Source: Arthrobacter terrae
GTDB lineage: Bacteria; Actinomycetota; Actinomycetes; Actinomycetales; Micrococcaceae
Direction: 5' to 3'
Assembly (NCBI RefSeq): GCF_015708085.1
Contig: NZ_JADNYM010000015.1
Span: 50,044 to 114,043, forward strand
DNA length: 64,000 nucleotides
The translations under genes were made by a program, and so were the position numbers. Positions 18,557 to 27,726 of the stretch are shown piece after piece. Numbering within the stretch: position 1 is the stretch's first letter; each line of letters begins with the position of its first letter. Below the pieces are notes generated by a model, which ran no database searches, was not told the origin of the DNA, and saw only the letters and a program-made list of their open reading frames with translations.

Positions 18557-18852
18557 TCGCGTTCCTAACTGTTGGACGGGACGAGGACGGGACGAGCCCG
18601 GTGCTGGTCCCGGCCGATCACATCAACCGATCGAATCCGCGCCACGGGCACCCTAACAGTCTCCCACGGGATGCTGCCCGGGGGCGCATCCAGCCGGCTG
18701 GGCTGAAAGTCGCCCATCCTCCGGCGCTGTGCCCTGTACCTCCGGCGCTGTGCCCTGTACTTCCGGTCAGCGGCAGTCCTAGCATGGGCACAACGGATGC
18801 GGGCTGCAACAGCAATGGCGTTTTCGGGTGCGGGACTAACAAAGGCCAAGTC
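18557..18852. other. Divergent intergenic region, lepA / FAD-Fe-S oxidoreductase
   Basis: 296 bases between divergent genes. It contains a perfect 21-bp tandem duplication (18718-18759) and no convincing gene. The downstream frame is open through the region from 18601, but codon choice and the Shine-Dalgarno favour the start at 18853. Confidence 0.5.
18718..18759. repeat. Perfect 21-bp tandem duplication
   Basis: A 21-base unit containing CTCCGGCGCTGTGCCCTGT is present twice with no spacer (18718-18738 and 18739-18759). A partial third copy (TTCCGG) may follow. It lies in the lepA divergent promoter region. Confidence 0.85.
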
Positions 18853-21800
18853 ATGACACGTATTGATCTTCCGGAACCCGTCGTCCGGCCGGCGGATCCG
18901 GCCGCTCCCGTCCCGCATTTAGACGTTGCAGGACTCGAAAAGGCTCTGCGCGAACGTGTGGAAGGGGAAGTCCGCTTCGACGCAGGATCCCGCGCAGCGT
19001 ATTCCACTGACGCGTCCAACTACCGCCAAATTCCGGTGTGCGTGGTGGTCCCACGCACTGTGGAGGCGGCTGCGGAAACCATGTTGGTCTGCCGGGATTT
19101 CGGCGCACCGGTCCTGTCCAGGGGCGGCGGTACAAGCCTGGCGGGGCAATGCACCAATGCCGCCGTCGTCGTCGACTTTTCCAAGTACTGCACCCAACTG
19201 CTCTCCGTTGACGTCAACGACCGCAGCTGCTGGGTTGAACCGGGCCTTGTGCTGGACGAACTCAATGCGCAGCTGGCGGAGCACGGCCTTGAATTCGGGC
19301 CCCAACCGGCCACCCACAATCACTGCACGCTCGGTGGGATGATCGGCAATAACTCCTGCGGTGCCACGGCACAGCGTACGGGCAAAACGGTGGATAACAC
19401 GCTGGCCCTGGAGGTCATGCTGCCGGACGGCACCCGGATGGAAGTGTCCGCCACGGATGATCAGGAATACGCTGACATAGTCCGCTCGGGCGGTCGTCGG
19501 GCGGAAATCTACCGACAACTACGGACTCTGCGCGATACTTACGGCGCCGACGTCCGGGCCGCCTATCCGGAGATTCCACGCCGGGTCTCCGGTTACAACC
19601 TTGATTCTCTGCTGCCGGAGAACACGTTCAATCTGGCGCAGGCACTGGTCGGTTCGGAGAGCACCTGCGTTCTGGTGCTCCGGGCAAAGCTGCGGCTCAT
19701 GCCGGTAGTCCGCGCCCGGTCGGTGGTGCTGCTGGGCTACCCGGACGCGGGCAGCAGCGGCGACGACGTACCGGCAGTGCTGAAATACGACCCGATCGCG
19801 CTGGAGGGTTTCGATTCCAAGGTCATCAGCTATCAGCAGGCCAAAGGTCTCAACCCGACCGCGAACCACGATCTGCCCGAAGGTCAAGGTGCCTGGCTGC
19901 TGGTCCAGTTCGGCGCGGACACCCCGGAGCAGGCCGCGGCGGACGCGCACACGTTTGCACAGGCAGCGCAGCAATTTGGCTCGGAACCTTCCGTGACGGT
20001 GTACGACGACGACGCTCGTCAAGAGCAGATCTGGCAGGTCCGCGAGGCGGCCCTTGGAGCAACCGCACAGGTGCCGGGACTTGCGAATATGTGGTCCGGG
20101 TGGGAGGACTCCGCTGTGGCACCCGAGCAGATCGGCCGATACCTTCGGGAACTGCGGAAGCTTTACCAGGAGTTCGGCTACGACACCGCGTCCCTGTACG
20201 GACATTATGGGCAGGGCTGCGTGCACACCCGGATACCGTTCGACCTGGTTACCGCCGCTGGTGTGGCCAAGTTCCGTGAGTTTATGGAACGCGCCGCCCG
20301 ACTGGTGGTTTCCCTCGGCGGATCCCTCTCCGGGGAGCACGGCGACGGGCAATCCCGGGCCGAGCTGTTGCCCATCATGTACGGGCCGGAGCTCATCCGT
20401 GCGTTTGCCCAGTTCAAGACCATTTTCGATCCGGACAACCGGATGAATCCCGGCAAAATGGCCGCGCCGTACCGGATTGATGAGAATCTTCGGCTGGGAA
20501 CGGACTACCAGCCAGCACAGCTGAAGACGCACTTTGCCTTTCCGGCAGACGGCGGAAGTTTTGATGCCGCCGTGCTTCGCTGCGTAGGAGTGGGCAAGTG
20601 CCGCCGGCACGAAGGCGGGGTCATGTGTCCGTCGTATATGGTGACCCGCGAAGAGGAAGACTCCACTCGAGGCAGAGCCCGTGTGCTGTTTGAAATGCTG
20701 CAGGGGCATCCGGACTCGCCTATCCAGGACGGTTGGCGCTCCACCGAGGTGCTCGACGCACTGGATCTGTGCCTGGCCTGCAAGGGATGCAAAAAGGACT
20801 GTCCGGTCAATGTGGACATGGCAACCTACAAAGCGGAATTCCTCAGCCACCATTATGCCGGACGGCTGCGTCCGCTGGCGCACTACTCCATGGGCTGGCT
20901 CCCGGTCTGGGCGCAGCTGGCCAGCCGGCTTCCGCGGGTCATTAACGCACTCTCCCAGGCGCCCGGCCTCTCCCGCCTGGCACTAGCCGCGGCCGGTGCT
21001 GCACCCCAGCGCCAAATCCCGCAGTTTGCGCCGCAGACGTTTCAAAGTTGGTATCAGCAGCGCGGCCCGCACGGGAGCGGTCACCGGGGACCGGTGGTGG
21101 TATGGCCCGATACCTTCAGCAACTCCTTCCATCCGCACGTGGCGCAGGCCGCGGTGGAAGTCCTCGAGGCTGCGGGCTGGGAAGTAGTGGTCCCGGAGGA
21201 AGCTCTCTGCTGCGGCCTGACCTGGATTTCCACCGGTCAGCTTGATATTGCCAAAAAAGTGCTCCAGCGCACGGTGCACGTTCTCTCCCCCTATTTGCGC
21301 GCGGGCACCCTGGTCCTGGGACTGGAGCCGTCCTGCACTGCGGTCTTCCGCTCCGATGCGGCCGAGCTCTTCCCGCATGACACCGATGTGCAGCGCCTGC
21401 GCCAGCAAACCGTCACCCTGGCCGAGCTGCTCAGCGAACACAGCCCAGGATGGGAACCACCGCTACTGGCCCGCCACGCCCTGATCCAGACGCACTGCCA
21501 CCAGCACGCGGTGATGGGCTTTGAGGCGGATCTGTCGCTGCTGCAGAAGATGGGAGTAGAAACGGAAGTGCTGGACTCCGGCTGTTGCGGGTTAGCCGGA
21601 AACTTTGGCTTCGAGAAGGGTCACTATGACGTCTCCGAGGCATGCGGGGAACGAGTGCTTTTCCCGGCCCTGCGCGACGCCGCGACAGATGATGTTGTCC
21701 TGGCCGACGGGTTCAGCTGCCGGACTCAAATTGAGCAGGGCGACGCGGGCGGACGCGAGGGGATGCATCTGGCTGAGCTGCTGGCCGCGGCGCTGCACGG

Positions 21801-21978
21801 AGATCCGGCGGGCAGCGGGGAAGAGCCGGAAAAGGCCTACGCGCAGCGTCCGCGGGCATCCCGGCAGGACTCGCATATGGCAGTCGCAGCCATGGTTGTC
21901 CTAGCGACAGGCGCCCTTGCCGCCGCCGCAGCGGCACTATCGCGGCGGCGGCAGTCCTTGCCTCATGAGCGCCGGTAG
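18853..21978 (+). CDS. FAD-binding and Fe-S-binding oxidoreductase (D-lactate/glycolate dehydrogenase-like)
   Basis: 1041-aa fusion of a GlcD-type flavoprotein and a GlpC/LldE-type iron-sulfur part. Order: FAD-binding type 4 domain (PVLSRGGGTSLAGQ, TLGGMIGNNSCGATA), FAD-oxidase C-terminal domain (SGEHGDGQSRAELL), a ferredoxin region with cysteines from residue 577 and a CxxCxxCxxxC cluster at 640-650, then two cysteine-rich CCG domains (786-787, 911-912). It probably oxidises a 2-hydroxyacid such as D-lactate and passes electrons to quinone. The last 40 residues form a hydrophobic Ala-rich stretch followed by SRRRQ, which looks like a tail anchor. Start ATG 18853 follows AAAGG; an in-frame ATG at 18784 is possible. 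The exact substrate is not determinable. Confidence 0.9.
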   Translation: MTRIDLPEPVVRPADPAAPVPHLDVAGLEKALRERVEGEVRFDAGSRAAYSTDASNYRQIPVCVVVPRTVEAAAETMLVCRDFGAPVLSRGGGTSLAGQCTNAAVVVDFSKYCTQLLSVDVNDRSCWVEPGLVLDELNAQLAEHGLEFGPQPATHNHCTLGGMIGNNSCGATAQRTGKTVDNTLALEVMLPDGTRMEVSATDDQEYADIVRSGGRRAEIYRQLRTLRDTYGADVRAAYPEIPRRVSGYNLDSLLPENTFNLAQALVGSESTCVLVLRAKLRLMPVVRARSVVLLGYPDAGSSGDDVPAVLKYDPIALEGFDSKVISYQQAKGLNPTANHDLPEGQGAWLLVQFGADTPEQAAADAHTFAQAAQQFGSEPSVTVYDDDARQEQIWQVREAALGATAQVPGLANMWSGWEDSAVAPEQIGRYLRELRKLYQEFGYDTASLYGHYGQGCVHTRIPFDLVTAAGVAKFREFMERAARLVVSLGGSLSGEHGDGQSRAELLPIMYGPELIRAFAQFKTIFDPDNRMNPGKMAAPYRIDENLRLGTDYQPAQLKTHFAFPADGGSFDAAVLRCVGVGKCRRHEGGVMCPSYMVTREEEDSTRGRARVLFEMLQGHPDSPIQDGWRSTEVLDALDLCLACKGCKKDCPVNVDMATYKAEFLSHHYAGRLRPLAHYSMGWLPVWAQLASRLPRVINALSQAPGLSRLALAAAGAAPQRQIPQFAPQTFQSWYQQRGPHGSGHRGPVVVWPDTFSNSFHPHVAQAAVEVLEAAGWEVVVPEEALCCGLTWISTGQLDIAKKVLQRTVHVLSPYLRAGTLVLGLEPSCTAVFRSDAAELFPHDTDVQRLRQQTVTLAELLSEHSPGWEPPLLARHALIQTHCHQHAVMGFEADLSLLQKMGVETEVLDSGCCGLAGNFGFEKGHYDVSEACGERVLFPALRDAATDDVVLADGFSCRTQIEQGDAGGREGMHLAELLAAALHGDPAGSGEEPEKAYAQRPRASRQDSHMAVAAMVVLATGALAAAAAALSRRRQSLPHERR
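21918..21953 (+). terminator. Hairpin inside the 3' coding end of the FAD/Fe-S gene
   Basis: TGCCGCCGCCGC at 21918-21929 pairs perfectly with 21942-21953 around a 12-base loop. It encodes the Ala run and the SRRR of the hydrophobic tail and ends 26 bases before the end of the stop codon. It may act as a terminator or mRNA 3' end. Confidence 0.55.
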
Positions 21979-22308
21979 AATTCACGACGGCATCCAACGC
22001 CGTTGGTTGTAGCAGGGATCCAGCTTTGTTCACCAAAATTCACGTTCCCCGGCGGGACACCTTTGAGCACGCTACTTTGAGCACGGTGCTTTGATCGTGG
22101 CGCAAGGTACACGTGCAGGCGCGCCGGCAACTCGGGACGTAAGTCTCTGCTGCGGTCTGTTAGCATTAGAAGCTGTGTGCCCGTGCAGGTCGGCGGTCAC
22201 TACAGGTTGGCCGGACGTTCACCGTAATTCGAGCATCCCCACGCCGCTGTCAATGGTCAACCTACGCCCTCTACGACCGAAGTCCGCATTAAAAAAGAGA
22301 GTCTATAC
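21979..22308. other. Intergenic region upstream of rpsT
   Basis: 330 bases with no convincing gene. TTTGAGCACG occurs twice near 22062-22083 as short direct repeats. TAGCATTAGAAG at 22161 could hold a -10 for rpsT, but no good -35 is visible. An A-rich AAAAAAGAGAG just before 22309 serves as ribosome binding site. Confidence 0.5.
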
Positions 22309-22569
22309 GTGGCTAATATTAAGTCCCAGAAGAAGCGCATTCTTACCAATGAGAAGGCGCGCCAGCGTAACAATTCGGTGAAATCCGAGTTGAAGACCGC
22401 TATCCGCGCAGTCAACACGGCGGTAGAGGCAACTGATAAGGATGCCGCTACGCTCGCGCTGGCAAGCGCAAGCCGCAAGCTGGACAAGGCTGTTGGCAAG
22501 GGTGTTATCCATGCCAATAACGCCGCCAACCGGAAGTCGGCCATCTCCAAGAAGGTTAGCGCTCTCTAG
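22309..22569 (+). CDS. rpsT: 30S ribosomal protein S20
   Basis: Small basic 16S-binding protein, 86 aa. It starts [20 protein letters not shown] from a GTG at 22309 and contains [28 protein letters not shown] and KKVSAL, all typical of S20. The A/G-rich AAAAAAGAGAG upstream is the ribosome binding site. It is monocistronic and followed by a strong hairpin; holA converges on it. Confidence 0.98.
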   Translation: MANIKSQKKRILTNEKARQRNNSVKSELKTAIRAVNTAVEATDKDAATLALASASRKLDKAVGKGVIHANNAANRKSAISKKVSAL

Positions 22570-22593
22570 GAATCCATTGCTTCGCGCATCGGC

Positions 22594-22623
22594 TGTGGCC
22601 GGCACCTCCGGGTGCCGGCCACA
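22594..22623. terminator. Hairpin terminator between rpsT and holA
   Basis: Perfect 13-bp stem: TGTGGCCGGCACC (22594-22606), loop TCCG, GGTGCCGGCCACA (22611-22623). It lies 25 bases after the rpsT stop and 29 bases before the end of holA, so it can serve both converging genes. Confidence 0.85.
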
Positions 22624-22651
22624 GTTCGTTGGTGCCGCTGTTTTCCCCGCG

Positions 22652-23695
22652 CTAGCGGCGCCGGGCGGAGGTCGCGATTACCGTAACGGCTCTTTCCACT
22701 GCATAGATAGGATCTTTGGCCGCTCCCTTGACCTGGGCATCGGCCTCGGCCAGCACTTGGATGCAGGTGATCAGCGCCTCCGGGGTCCACGCACCGATGT
22801 CCCGTTTGGCCGAGTCAACCTGCCAGGCCTGCATCCCGAGGTCCTTGGCAATCTGCGCTGAACTCCCCCGGGCCGAATATACTTTGGCAAGCGTCCGGAC
22901 CTTCATGGCCAACGCTGCCACCAGCGGTACCGGGTCCACCCCGGTGGCCAGTGCGTGCCGTAGCGAGGAAAGCGCCACCGGGGCATTGCCGGCCAATGCG
23001 GCATCGGCGACCCGGAAGGCCGTCGCTTCTACGCGTCCGCCGTAGTACTTATCCACCATCGAAGCAGAGACGGCAACGGACCCTTCCGCGTCGGGGACGT
23101 CGGCTATCAACTGACTGCACGCTGCCGCTAGTTCCGCAAGGCTGGCGCCCACAGCAGCGACCAACGCCCGCACGGCCTGCGGCTCGATCCGGCGCCCGGC
23201 CTGCCGGAACTCGGTGCTGACGAAGTCCGCCTTTTCCTGGTCCTTTTTCAGCGGCAGGCACTCGACGATCGGCGCACCGCTGGCCTTGACTGCGTCCAGC
23301 AGTTTCTTCCCGCGGTTTCCCCCGCCGTGGTGGAGGACCACGACGACGTCCGGCTCCGGCGCTTTCAGGTAGGCCAGCGCGTCGATCAGGAAATCATCGT
23401 TCATACTGGCCAGTGCGGAAGCCTCGATCAGTTTGGCCTCACCGAACAACGACGGGCTGGCCAGCATGGACAACTGCCCGGCGGTATAGGCCGAGGCGTC
23501 GACTGCGGTAACCTCCAGTTCGGGGCTTTGGCCGCGCAGCGTCCGACGCAGATTTTCCATTGCCCGCGCGGCGATGAACTCTTCCGGCCCGTGCACCAAT
23601 ACGACGCTTGCCGGCGGAACGTCGCGCCAGCTCACCAGGCGGGACCCCTTGGAAGTCCCCGCCGTTCCACGGGAATTCGCTGCTGCAGGTGTCAT
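22652..23695 (-). CDS. holA: DNA polymerase III subunit delta
   Basis: Clamp-loader delta subunit, 347 aa. ASVVLVHGPEEFIAARAMENLRR opens the degenerate AAA+ domain, and VVVVLHHGGGNRGKKLLDAVK is typical of the family. The C-terminal collar domain ends at SARRR. Placement next to rpsT and comEC is the conserved bacterial order. Start ATG 23695. Confidence 0.94.
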   Translation of the reverse strand: MTPAAANSRGTAGTSKGSRLVSWRDVPPASVVLVHGPEEFIAARAMENLRRTLRGQSPELEVTAVDASAYTAGQLSMLASPSLFGEAKLIEASALASMNDDFLIDALAYLKAPEPDVVVVLHHGGGNRGKKLLDAVKASGAPIVECLPLKKDQEKADFVSTEFRQAGRRIEPQAVRALVAAVGASLAELAAACSQLIADVPDAEGSVAVSASMVDKYYGGRVEATAFRVADAALAGNAPVALSSLRHALATGVDPVPLVAALAMKVRTLAKVYSARGSSAQIAKDLGMQAWQVDSAKRDIGAWTPEALITCIQVLAEADAQVKGAAKDPIYAVERAVTVIATSARRR

Positions 23696-23782
23696 TGCAG
23701 GATCAACGGTTGGATATAGGTCATGGAAACTACCCTGCCATGCGGCCCGGACATTCCATAGTCTGGAAGCCTCCCCGCCGCC

Positions 23783-23870
23783 GATTCACGCTGCGGATTC
23801 ACGCCGCTGATTCACGGCGTGGATTCACGCCGTGGATTCACGCCGTGGATTCACGCCGTGGATTCACACC
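23783..23870. repeat. 13-bp tandem array over the comEC stop codon
   Basis: Six full units and a partial seventh of GATTCACGCCGTG and variants (GATTCACGCTGCG, GATTCACGCCGCT, GATTCACGGCGTG, then three identical copies). The last partial unit supplies the comEC stop TGA (23864-23866 on the reverse strand). The unit is not a multiple of three, so the array is non-coding beyond that point. CACGCCGTG and CACGGCGTG are complementary, so units may pair. Confidence 0.9.
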
Positions 23871-25810
23871 GCCCCGGACGAGGCCAGCATCCACCCCAGA
23901 GCCGCTCCAGAGCCCGCGGCAAGTGCGACAGCCCCCGGCAATCCGGCAAGAGGCTGCCATCGGGGCGGCAATCGCTTCCGGACACGCGCTGCACCAGCAC
24001 GGAATCTGCGGTGGTGTACCCCTATCCATAGAACGGCAACGGTCGCAATGGACAAAGCGCCCATAGAGCTCACACCTGCCGCCCCTTCCGGCCACGGTAC
24101 CGCCGCCCCGGGCAGGCCGGAAAAGAATTTTGCCACCACCCCCACCCAGGCTGCCCCTGTACCGGAGAGGAACACCAAGACCGATGCTGCCCACGGGGCG
24201 AGTGTCACCATGGCCAGGCCCAGCGTTCCGGCCGCCGTCACCAGCGCGATAACGGGGGCGGCGGCCATATTTGCGGGCAGCGAATACGTCATCAGCTGTG
24301 GCTGCAACAGCACAATCACTGGTGCGCAAAAGAGCTGTGCCGTTAGTGGGATTGCCACGGCCTGCGCGAGCCAGAGCGGAAGCCATGTCTGCAGCCATCG
24401 GCTGCACTGCTGCCCCACCAGCACCAACCCCAATGTGGCAAGCACTGAAAGGATGAAGGCAAAGTCCACTGCCAGCCAAGGGTCAGCAGTCAGTAGGCAC
24501 ACCACGGAAACCGCCAACAGGGCCGAGCTTCGTTTTGGCCGTCCGGACAGCATCGCGAGAATGCCAATCAGCCCCATTAACGCCGCCCGCAGCACGCTCG
24601 GATCCGGGCCTACGACCGTAACAAAGGCACCAAGACCCCCGACGGCCAGTAGTGCCGCCAGCCAGCGCGGAAAACGAGCACATCGGGCCAGATAAATCAG
24701 GCCCCCGAGGATCAACGTGCAATTGGCCCCGCTGACAGCCGTCAAGTGCGTCAGTCCGACCCGTTTCATGGCCGCGTCCATTTCTGCGGGCTGAGCGGAC
24801 CGGTCGCCGGTAATCATCCCCGGCAGCAGCCCCGCGGCGTCAGGCCAGATGCGACCCCACTGGGACTGCACAACGTCACGCCACCGGGTGCGCAATTCCT
24901 TCGGCCAGCGGGACCACGCCGTCTCCGCGGTAACCAGCCGAGGAGCTGTTTTGGCGCTGAAGTAGGCGACGGCGTCCGTGCCCGGGTCGGTAGCCCGCAG
25001 CGTGCCAGCGGCGGCTATGTACTGACCATCGCATACATCCACCCATTGGGAATCGGCCACTACCAGCACCGGGGCTGCCGCTTGGAATTTCCTGCCGTCC
25101 GCCGTGGCCTCGGTCAGCAGTGCAGTGATCATCAGCCGCCCACCTGCCCCTTTCACAGCACGGGGATCGCTGCGGATCAAGAGCACAGCAGTAACGGTTC
25201 TGGACGCGGCAATCGCCTGCTCAATCGGGCCCTGCGTCTTCATTCCGGTCTGCGCACCGGCCGTCAGCAGGATGCCCGATCCGCACACGATCGCCAGCAC
25301 CGCAGCCGGAACCAGGGGTCGCACGCTGGCGCGGAGTGAATTCGTGATTGACCGCGGATGAGGTCCACGGTCCGTGGCCGGACGGCAGGGTGAGGTACGG
25401 CGTCTGGAAACACTGACCCAGGTAAGCACCGCAAGGACGCCGCAGAGGAGACCGGCCAACATCGCCACGCGGCCTGGCAGTGCCGTGCCGACCAATGCCG
25501 CAAGCCAGCTCAGCATGGCCGCCGGAACCGTCCGCATGTCGATCCGTCGGCGGACGTCCTCGTCCCCGTGGTCCGTGGTGTCTTCAAATGCCGTACCGAA
25601 TCCGCTGTGCTCCCGCGTGTGCGTCTTAACCGCAACCTGCCGTATGAAATCAGCGACAATGCCGCGACGGCGTTGTCTGCGGCTCAAATCCGTCCACCCG
25701 GCGGAAGAAACTGCGGGCCGGTCCCCCTGGCGTACGGCGGCCCGGAGATAGCGTTCCCAGCGCTGCCCATGCGGCCCGCCGCCGTCGCCGAGGCCGCTTC
25801 CTCCATCCAT
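23864..25810 (-). CDS. comEC: ComEC/Rec2-type DNA uptake channel protein
   Basis: Polytopic inner-membrane protein that forms the channel for single-stranded DNA during transformation, about 648 aa. The competence domain motif GLTHLTAVSGANCTLILGGL is intact and many hydrophobic segments follow. The N-terminal 90 residues are hydrophilic; the membrane part begins around RTVPAAMLSWLAALVGT. I see no metallo-beta-lactamase C-terminal domain: the protein ends soon after the competence domain. ATG 25810 follows AAGGG by 5 bases and lies 12 bases from the comEA stop. Competence was not tested; the gene is widely kept in actinobacteria. Confidence 0.92.
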   Translation of the reverse strand: MDGGSGLGDGGGPHGQRWERYLRAAVRQGDRPAVSSAGWTDLSRRQRRRGIVADFIRQVAVKTHTREHSGFGTAFEDTTDHGDEDVRRRIDMRTVPAAMLSWLAALVGTALPGRVAMLAGLLCGVLAVLTWVSVSRRRTSPCRPATDRGPHPRSITNSLRASVRPLVPAAVLAIVCGSGILLTAGAQTGMKTQGPIEQAIAASRTVTAVLLIRSDPRAVKGAGGRLMITALLTEATADGRKFQAAAPVLVVADSQWVDVCDGQYIAAAGTLRATDPGTDAVAYFSAKTAPRLVTAETAWSRWPKELRTRWRDVVQSQWGRIWPDAAGLLPGMITGDRSAQPAEMDAAMKRVGLTHLTAVSGANCTLILGGLIYLARCARFPRWLAALLAVGGLGAFVTVVGPDPSVLRAALMGLIGILAMLSGRPKRSSALLAVSVVCLLTADPWLAVDFAFILSVLATLGLVLVGQQCSRWLQTWLPLWLAQAVAIPLTAQLFCAPVIVLLQPQLMTYSLPANMAAAPVIALVTAAGTLGLAMVTLAPWAASVLVFLSGTGAAWVGVVAKFFSGLPGAAVPWPEGAAGVSSMGALSIATVAVLWIGVHHRRFRAGAARVRKRLPPRWQPLAGLPGAVALAAGSGAALGWMLASSGAV

Positions 25811-25822
25811 GGTCACCCTTGC

Positions 25823-26875
25823 TTAGACTCTCAGCAGCGGCAGCAGTGACGCCAACAGCTTCGGTCCGATGCCATCCACGGCGTCCAGCTCCTGAGCGGT
25901 AGCGAACGTGCCATGCTGCCGCCGGAAATCCAGGATCCGTTGAGCCAGCACCGGACCCACCCTCGGCAGCGTCATCAGTTCCGCGAGACCGGCAGTATTG
26001 AGGTCCACTATTGTGCCGGCGGTCGGGCCGATAACAGCTCCCCCGGGCGGTGGACCTGCGGCTCCCGCCGCCCCACTCTGGGCTCCAGGCCCCGGTACCG
26101 CGGCGGCCTGATCCTTCGTACGAATGAAAAGCTGTTCCCCGTCCTGCAGAACAGCCGCCAAGTTGACGGCATCTGCAGCCGCTTCGGGCAGCTCTCCGCC
26201 GGCCGCTGCAATGGCCTGGTAAACCCGGCTTCCCGACGGCAGCTCAACGACTCCGGGATGGACCACGGCCCCGGCCACATGCACCAGGACGGAGCTGCCG
26301 CTGTTTCCCGCCGTGGGACTCGATGGGCCCGGGGATCCGGGATTTGGCACCGCGCCCTGTTGCTGGGACCCAGCAGGTGGCGAACCTGACACCGCTGCCG
26401 ATGCTCCATCCCCCGTCGTGCCTGCCGCCCCTGCCGTTCCTGCCGCCCCTGCCGTTCCTGCCGGGCCTGCTGTATCTGCCGGGCCTGCTGTACCTGCCGG
26501 GCCTGCTGTATCTGCCCGGCCGTTTATCGGAACCCTAACCTGAATCGCCTCAGCAACATTCTCGTTTGCGAGTTGCTGACCCATGGCGTGAAGGACCAAG
26601 ACCAGTACCGCGCTGGCCAGCGCGGCAAGAATAATGAGTATCGCGTTTGAGCCGACCCGCCACCGAAATCTCCCGGCGGCCGAAGACACACCCGCAGCAT
26701 GCTCTGCAGCGGGAATCTGCGGATCCGCCGCGGCATCCGAACTTATCTCCTCTGGTAACGGCAGTAACAGACCGCTGAGCCGATGGCCGGGCCCGCCGTC
26801 CGCCGCGCCCGAATGCCTCGCCTGCCTGACCATATTGCCCACGCTAGATTCATAACGCCAGCGCGCGAACAGCAT
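25823..26875 (-). CDS. comEA: ComEA-like DNA-binding competence protein
   Basis: Membrane-anchored DNA receptor for uptake. Order in 350 aa: cytosolic N-tail, one membrane segment at about 77-96, a long low-complexity linker with AGPAGTAGPADTAG-type repeats, an SLBB domain (VLVHVAGAVVHPGVVELPSGSRVYQAI), and a C-terminal helix-hairpin-helix pair (VDLNTAGLAELMTLPRVGP, LDAVDGIGPKLLASLLPLL). Start ATG 26875 has no good ribosome binding site; the in-frame ATG at 26833 is an alternative. It is directly upstream of comEC, as usual. Confidence 0.9.
   Translation of the reverse strand: MLFARWRYESSVGNMVRQARHSGAADGGPGHRLSGLLLPLPEEISSDAAADPQIPAAEHAAGVSSAAGRFRWRVGSNAILIILAALASAVLVLVLHAMGQQLANENVAEAIQVRVPINGRADTAGPAGTAGPADTAGPAGTAGAAGTAGAAGTTGDGASAAVSGSPPAGSQQQGAVPNPGSPGPSSPTAGNSGSSVLVHVAGAVVHPGVVELPSGSRVYQAIAAAGGELPEAAADAVNLAAVLQDGEQLFIRTKDQAAAVPGPGAQSGAAGAAGPPPGGAVIGPTAGTIVDLNTAGLAELMTLPRVGPVLAQRILDFRRQHGTFATAQELDAVDGIGPKLLASLLPLLRV
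26424..26521. repeat. Repeats coding for the comEA Ala/Gly/Pro linker
   Basis: Short repeats of CTGCCGCCCCTGCCGTTC and CTGCCGGGCCTGCTGTAT types run in frame and encode the GTAGAAGTAGPAG-like linker between the ComEA membrane anchor and the SLBB domain. Confidence 0.8.
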
Positions 26876-27036
26876 AGCGGCATCTGTGGGCCCGCCGCCG
26901 CCGTAAGGCAGTTGTGCAGGACCAGTTGGCTCCCGGCGCGTAAGCGGGGCCTCCGCTCGGGTAAGGTCGGGCCTCGATAGTGGTAGTGGGAGTGGCCGCT
27001 ATTGAAGTCGACTCCAGCACAGTTGCCGCACATTCC

Positions 27037-27579
27037 CTAAGCCGCTCCCTCAGTGCGACTCAGCTGGAGGGGTGCTCCGTTTCCTTCCAGCGAGCGGATG
27101 AAAGCGGCGTTCCCACTGATTGCCGGTCTGTACCTATCCATATCCGGCGTGTGGACGAAGTCCACCATCAGGTCAAGCAGCGAAGCAATGGCTTGATTCG
27201 GTTGGCCTGCGGCGTGGAGGGTAATTGCTTCGAAAACCCTCAGCGCCTGCGATGCGGGGAATGTTTTTCGGGCTGTCGTGAAGACTTCGCAGGATTTCCT
27301 GTATTCGCCCATATTCCTCAAGGTTGAACCGTACTGGAGATAGCACCGGCGGAGCAGATCATCCTCTAACCCGGCAGCGAGGGCGTGCTCATAGAATCCC
27401 TGCGCCGTTTCTTCCTGGCCTGCCGTGTCATATGCCCCGCCGACTTCGAAGAGCACCCGTGCGTTCCCGGGGCGGGAAGCATAGAGGGGGAGCAAAGCAT
27501 CGATGGTTGGCTGCACGTTGTTCCGGTCACGGACGGCGAAGATTTGGTCGAGCTCGTCGTTTAAAGTCCTGCCGCTCAC
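27037..27579 (-). CDS. TPR-repeat protein
   Basis: Protein of about 180 aa with the tetratrico-peptide family signature: LNDELDQIFAVRDRNN, then ARVLFEVGGAYDTAGQEETAQGFYEHAL, LLRRCYLQYGSTLRNMGEYRKS and LRVFEAITLHAAGQPNQAIASLL. No signal peptide, so probably cytosolic and a protein-interaction scaffold; no partner is evident. The start is uncertain. I chose GTG 27579 just before the conserved LNDELD; the frame is open to a TTG at 27654. It stands apart from comEA (161 bases). Confidence 0.8.
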   Translation of the reverse strand: MSGRTLNDELDQIFAVRDRNNVQPTIDALLPLYASRPGNARVLFEVGGAYDTAGQEETAQGFYEHALAAGLEDDLLRRCYLQYGSTLRNMGEYRKSCEVFTTARKTFPASQALRVFEAITLHAAGQPNQAIASLLDLMVDFVHTPDMDRYRPAISGNAAFIRSLEGNGAPLQLSRTEGAA

Positions 27580-27726
27580 TCCCGCATATGCAACCTCTAA
27601 TAGGTGGTCCACCACCAGGTTGGATAGTTGTCTGCGAATGAGAAAAATGGGCAACCTTGCCGGGAAACGACCACTGACGACCGCCCCGTCGTCGGGGTGG
27701 CCGTCAGTTTCAATGCGCTGTTGGCG

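Noticed and set aside
18601..18852. Upstream extension of the FAD/Fe-S protein
   Set aside because: The extension covers a 21-bp duplication and low-complexity sequence; the ATG at 18853 has a ribosome binding site.
23783..23870. CRISPR array
   Set aside because: Units are 13 bp and directly adjacent with no spacers, and no cas genes are nearby.
26876..27036. Possible gene between comEA and the TPR gene
   Set aside because: Only short frames without ribosome binding sites.
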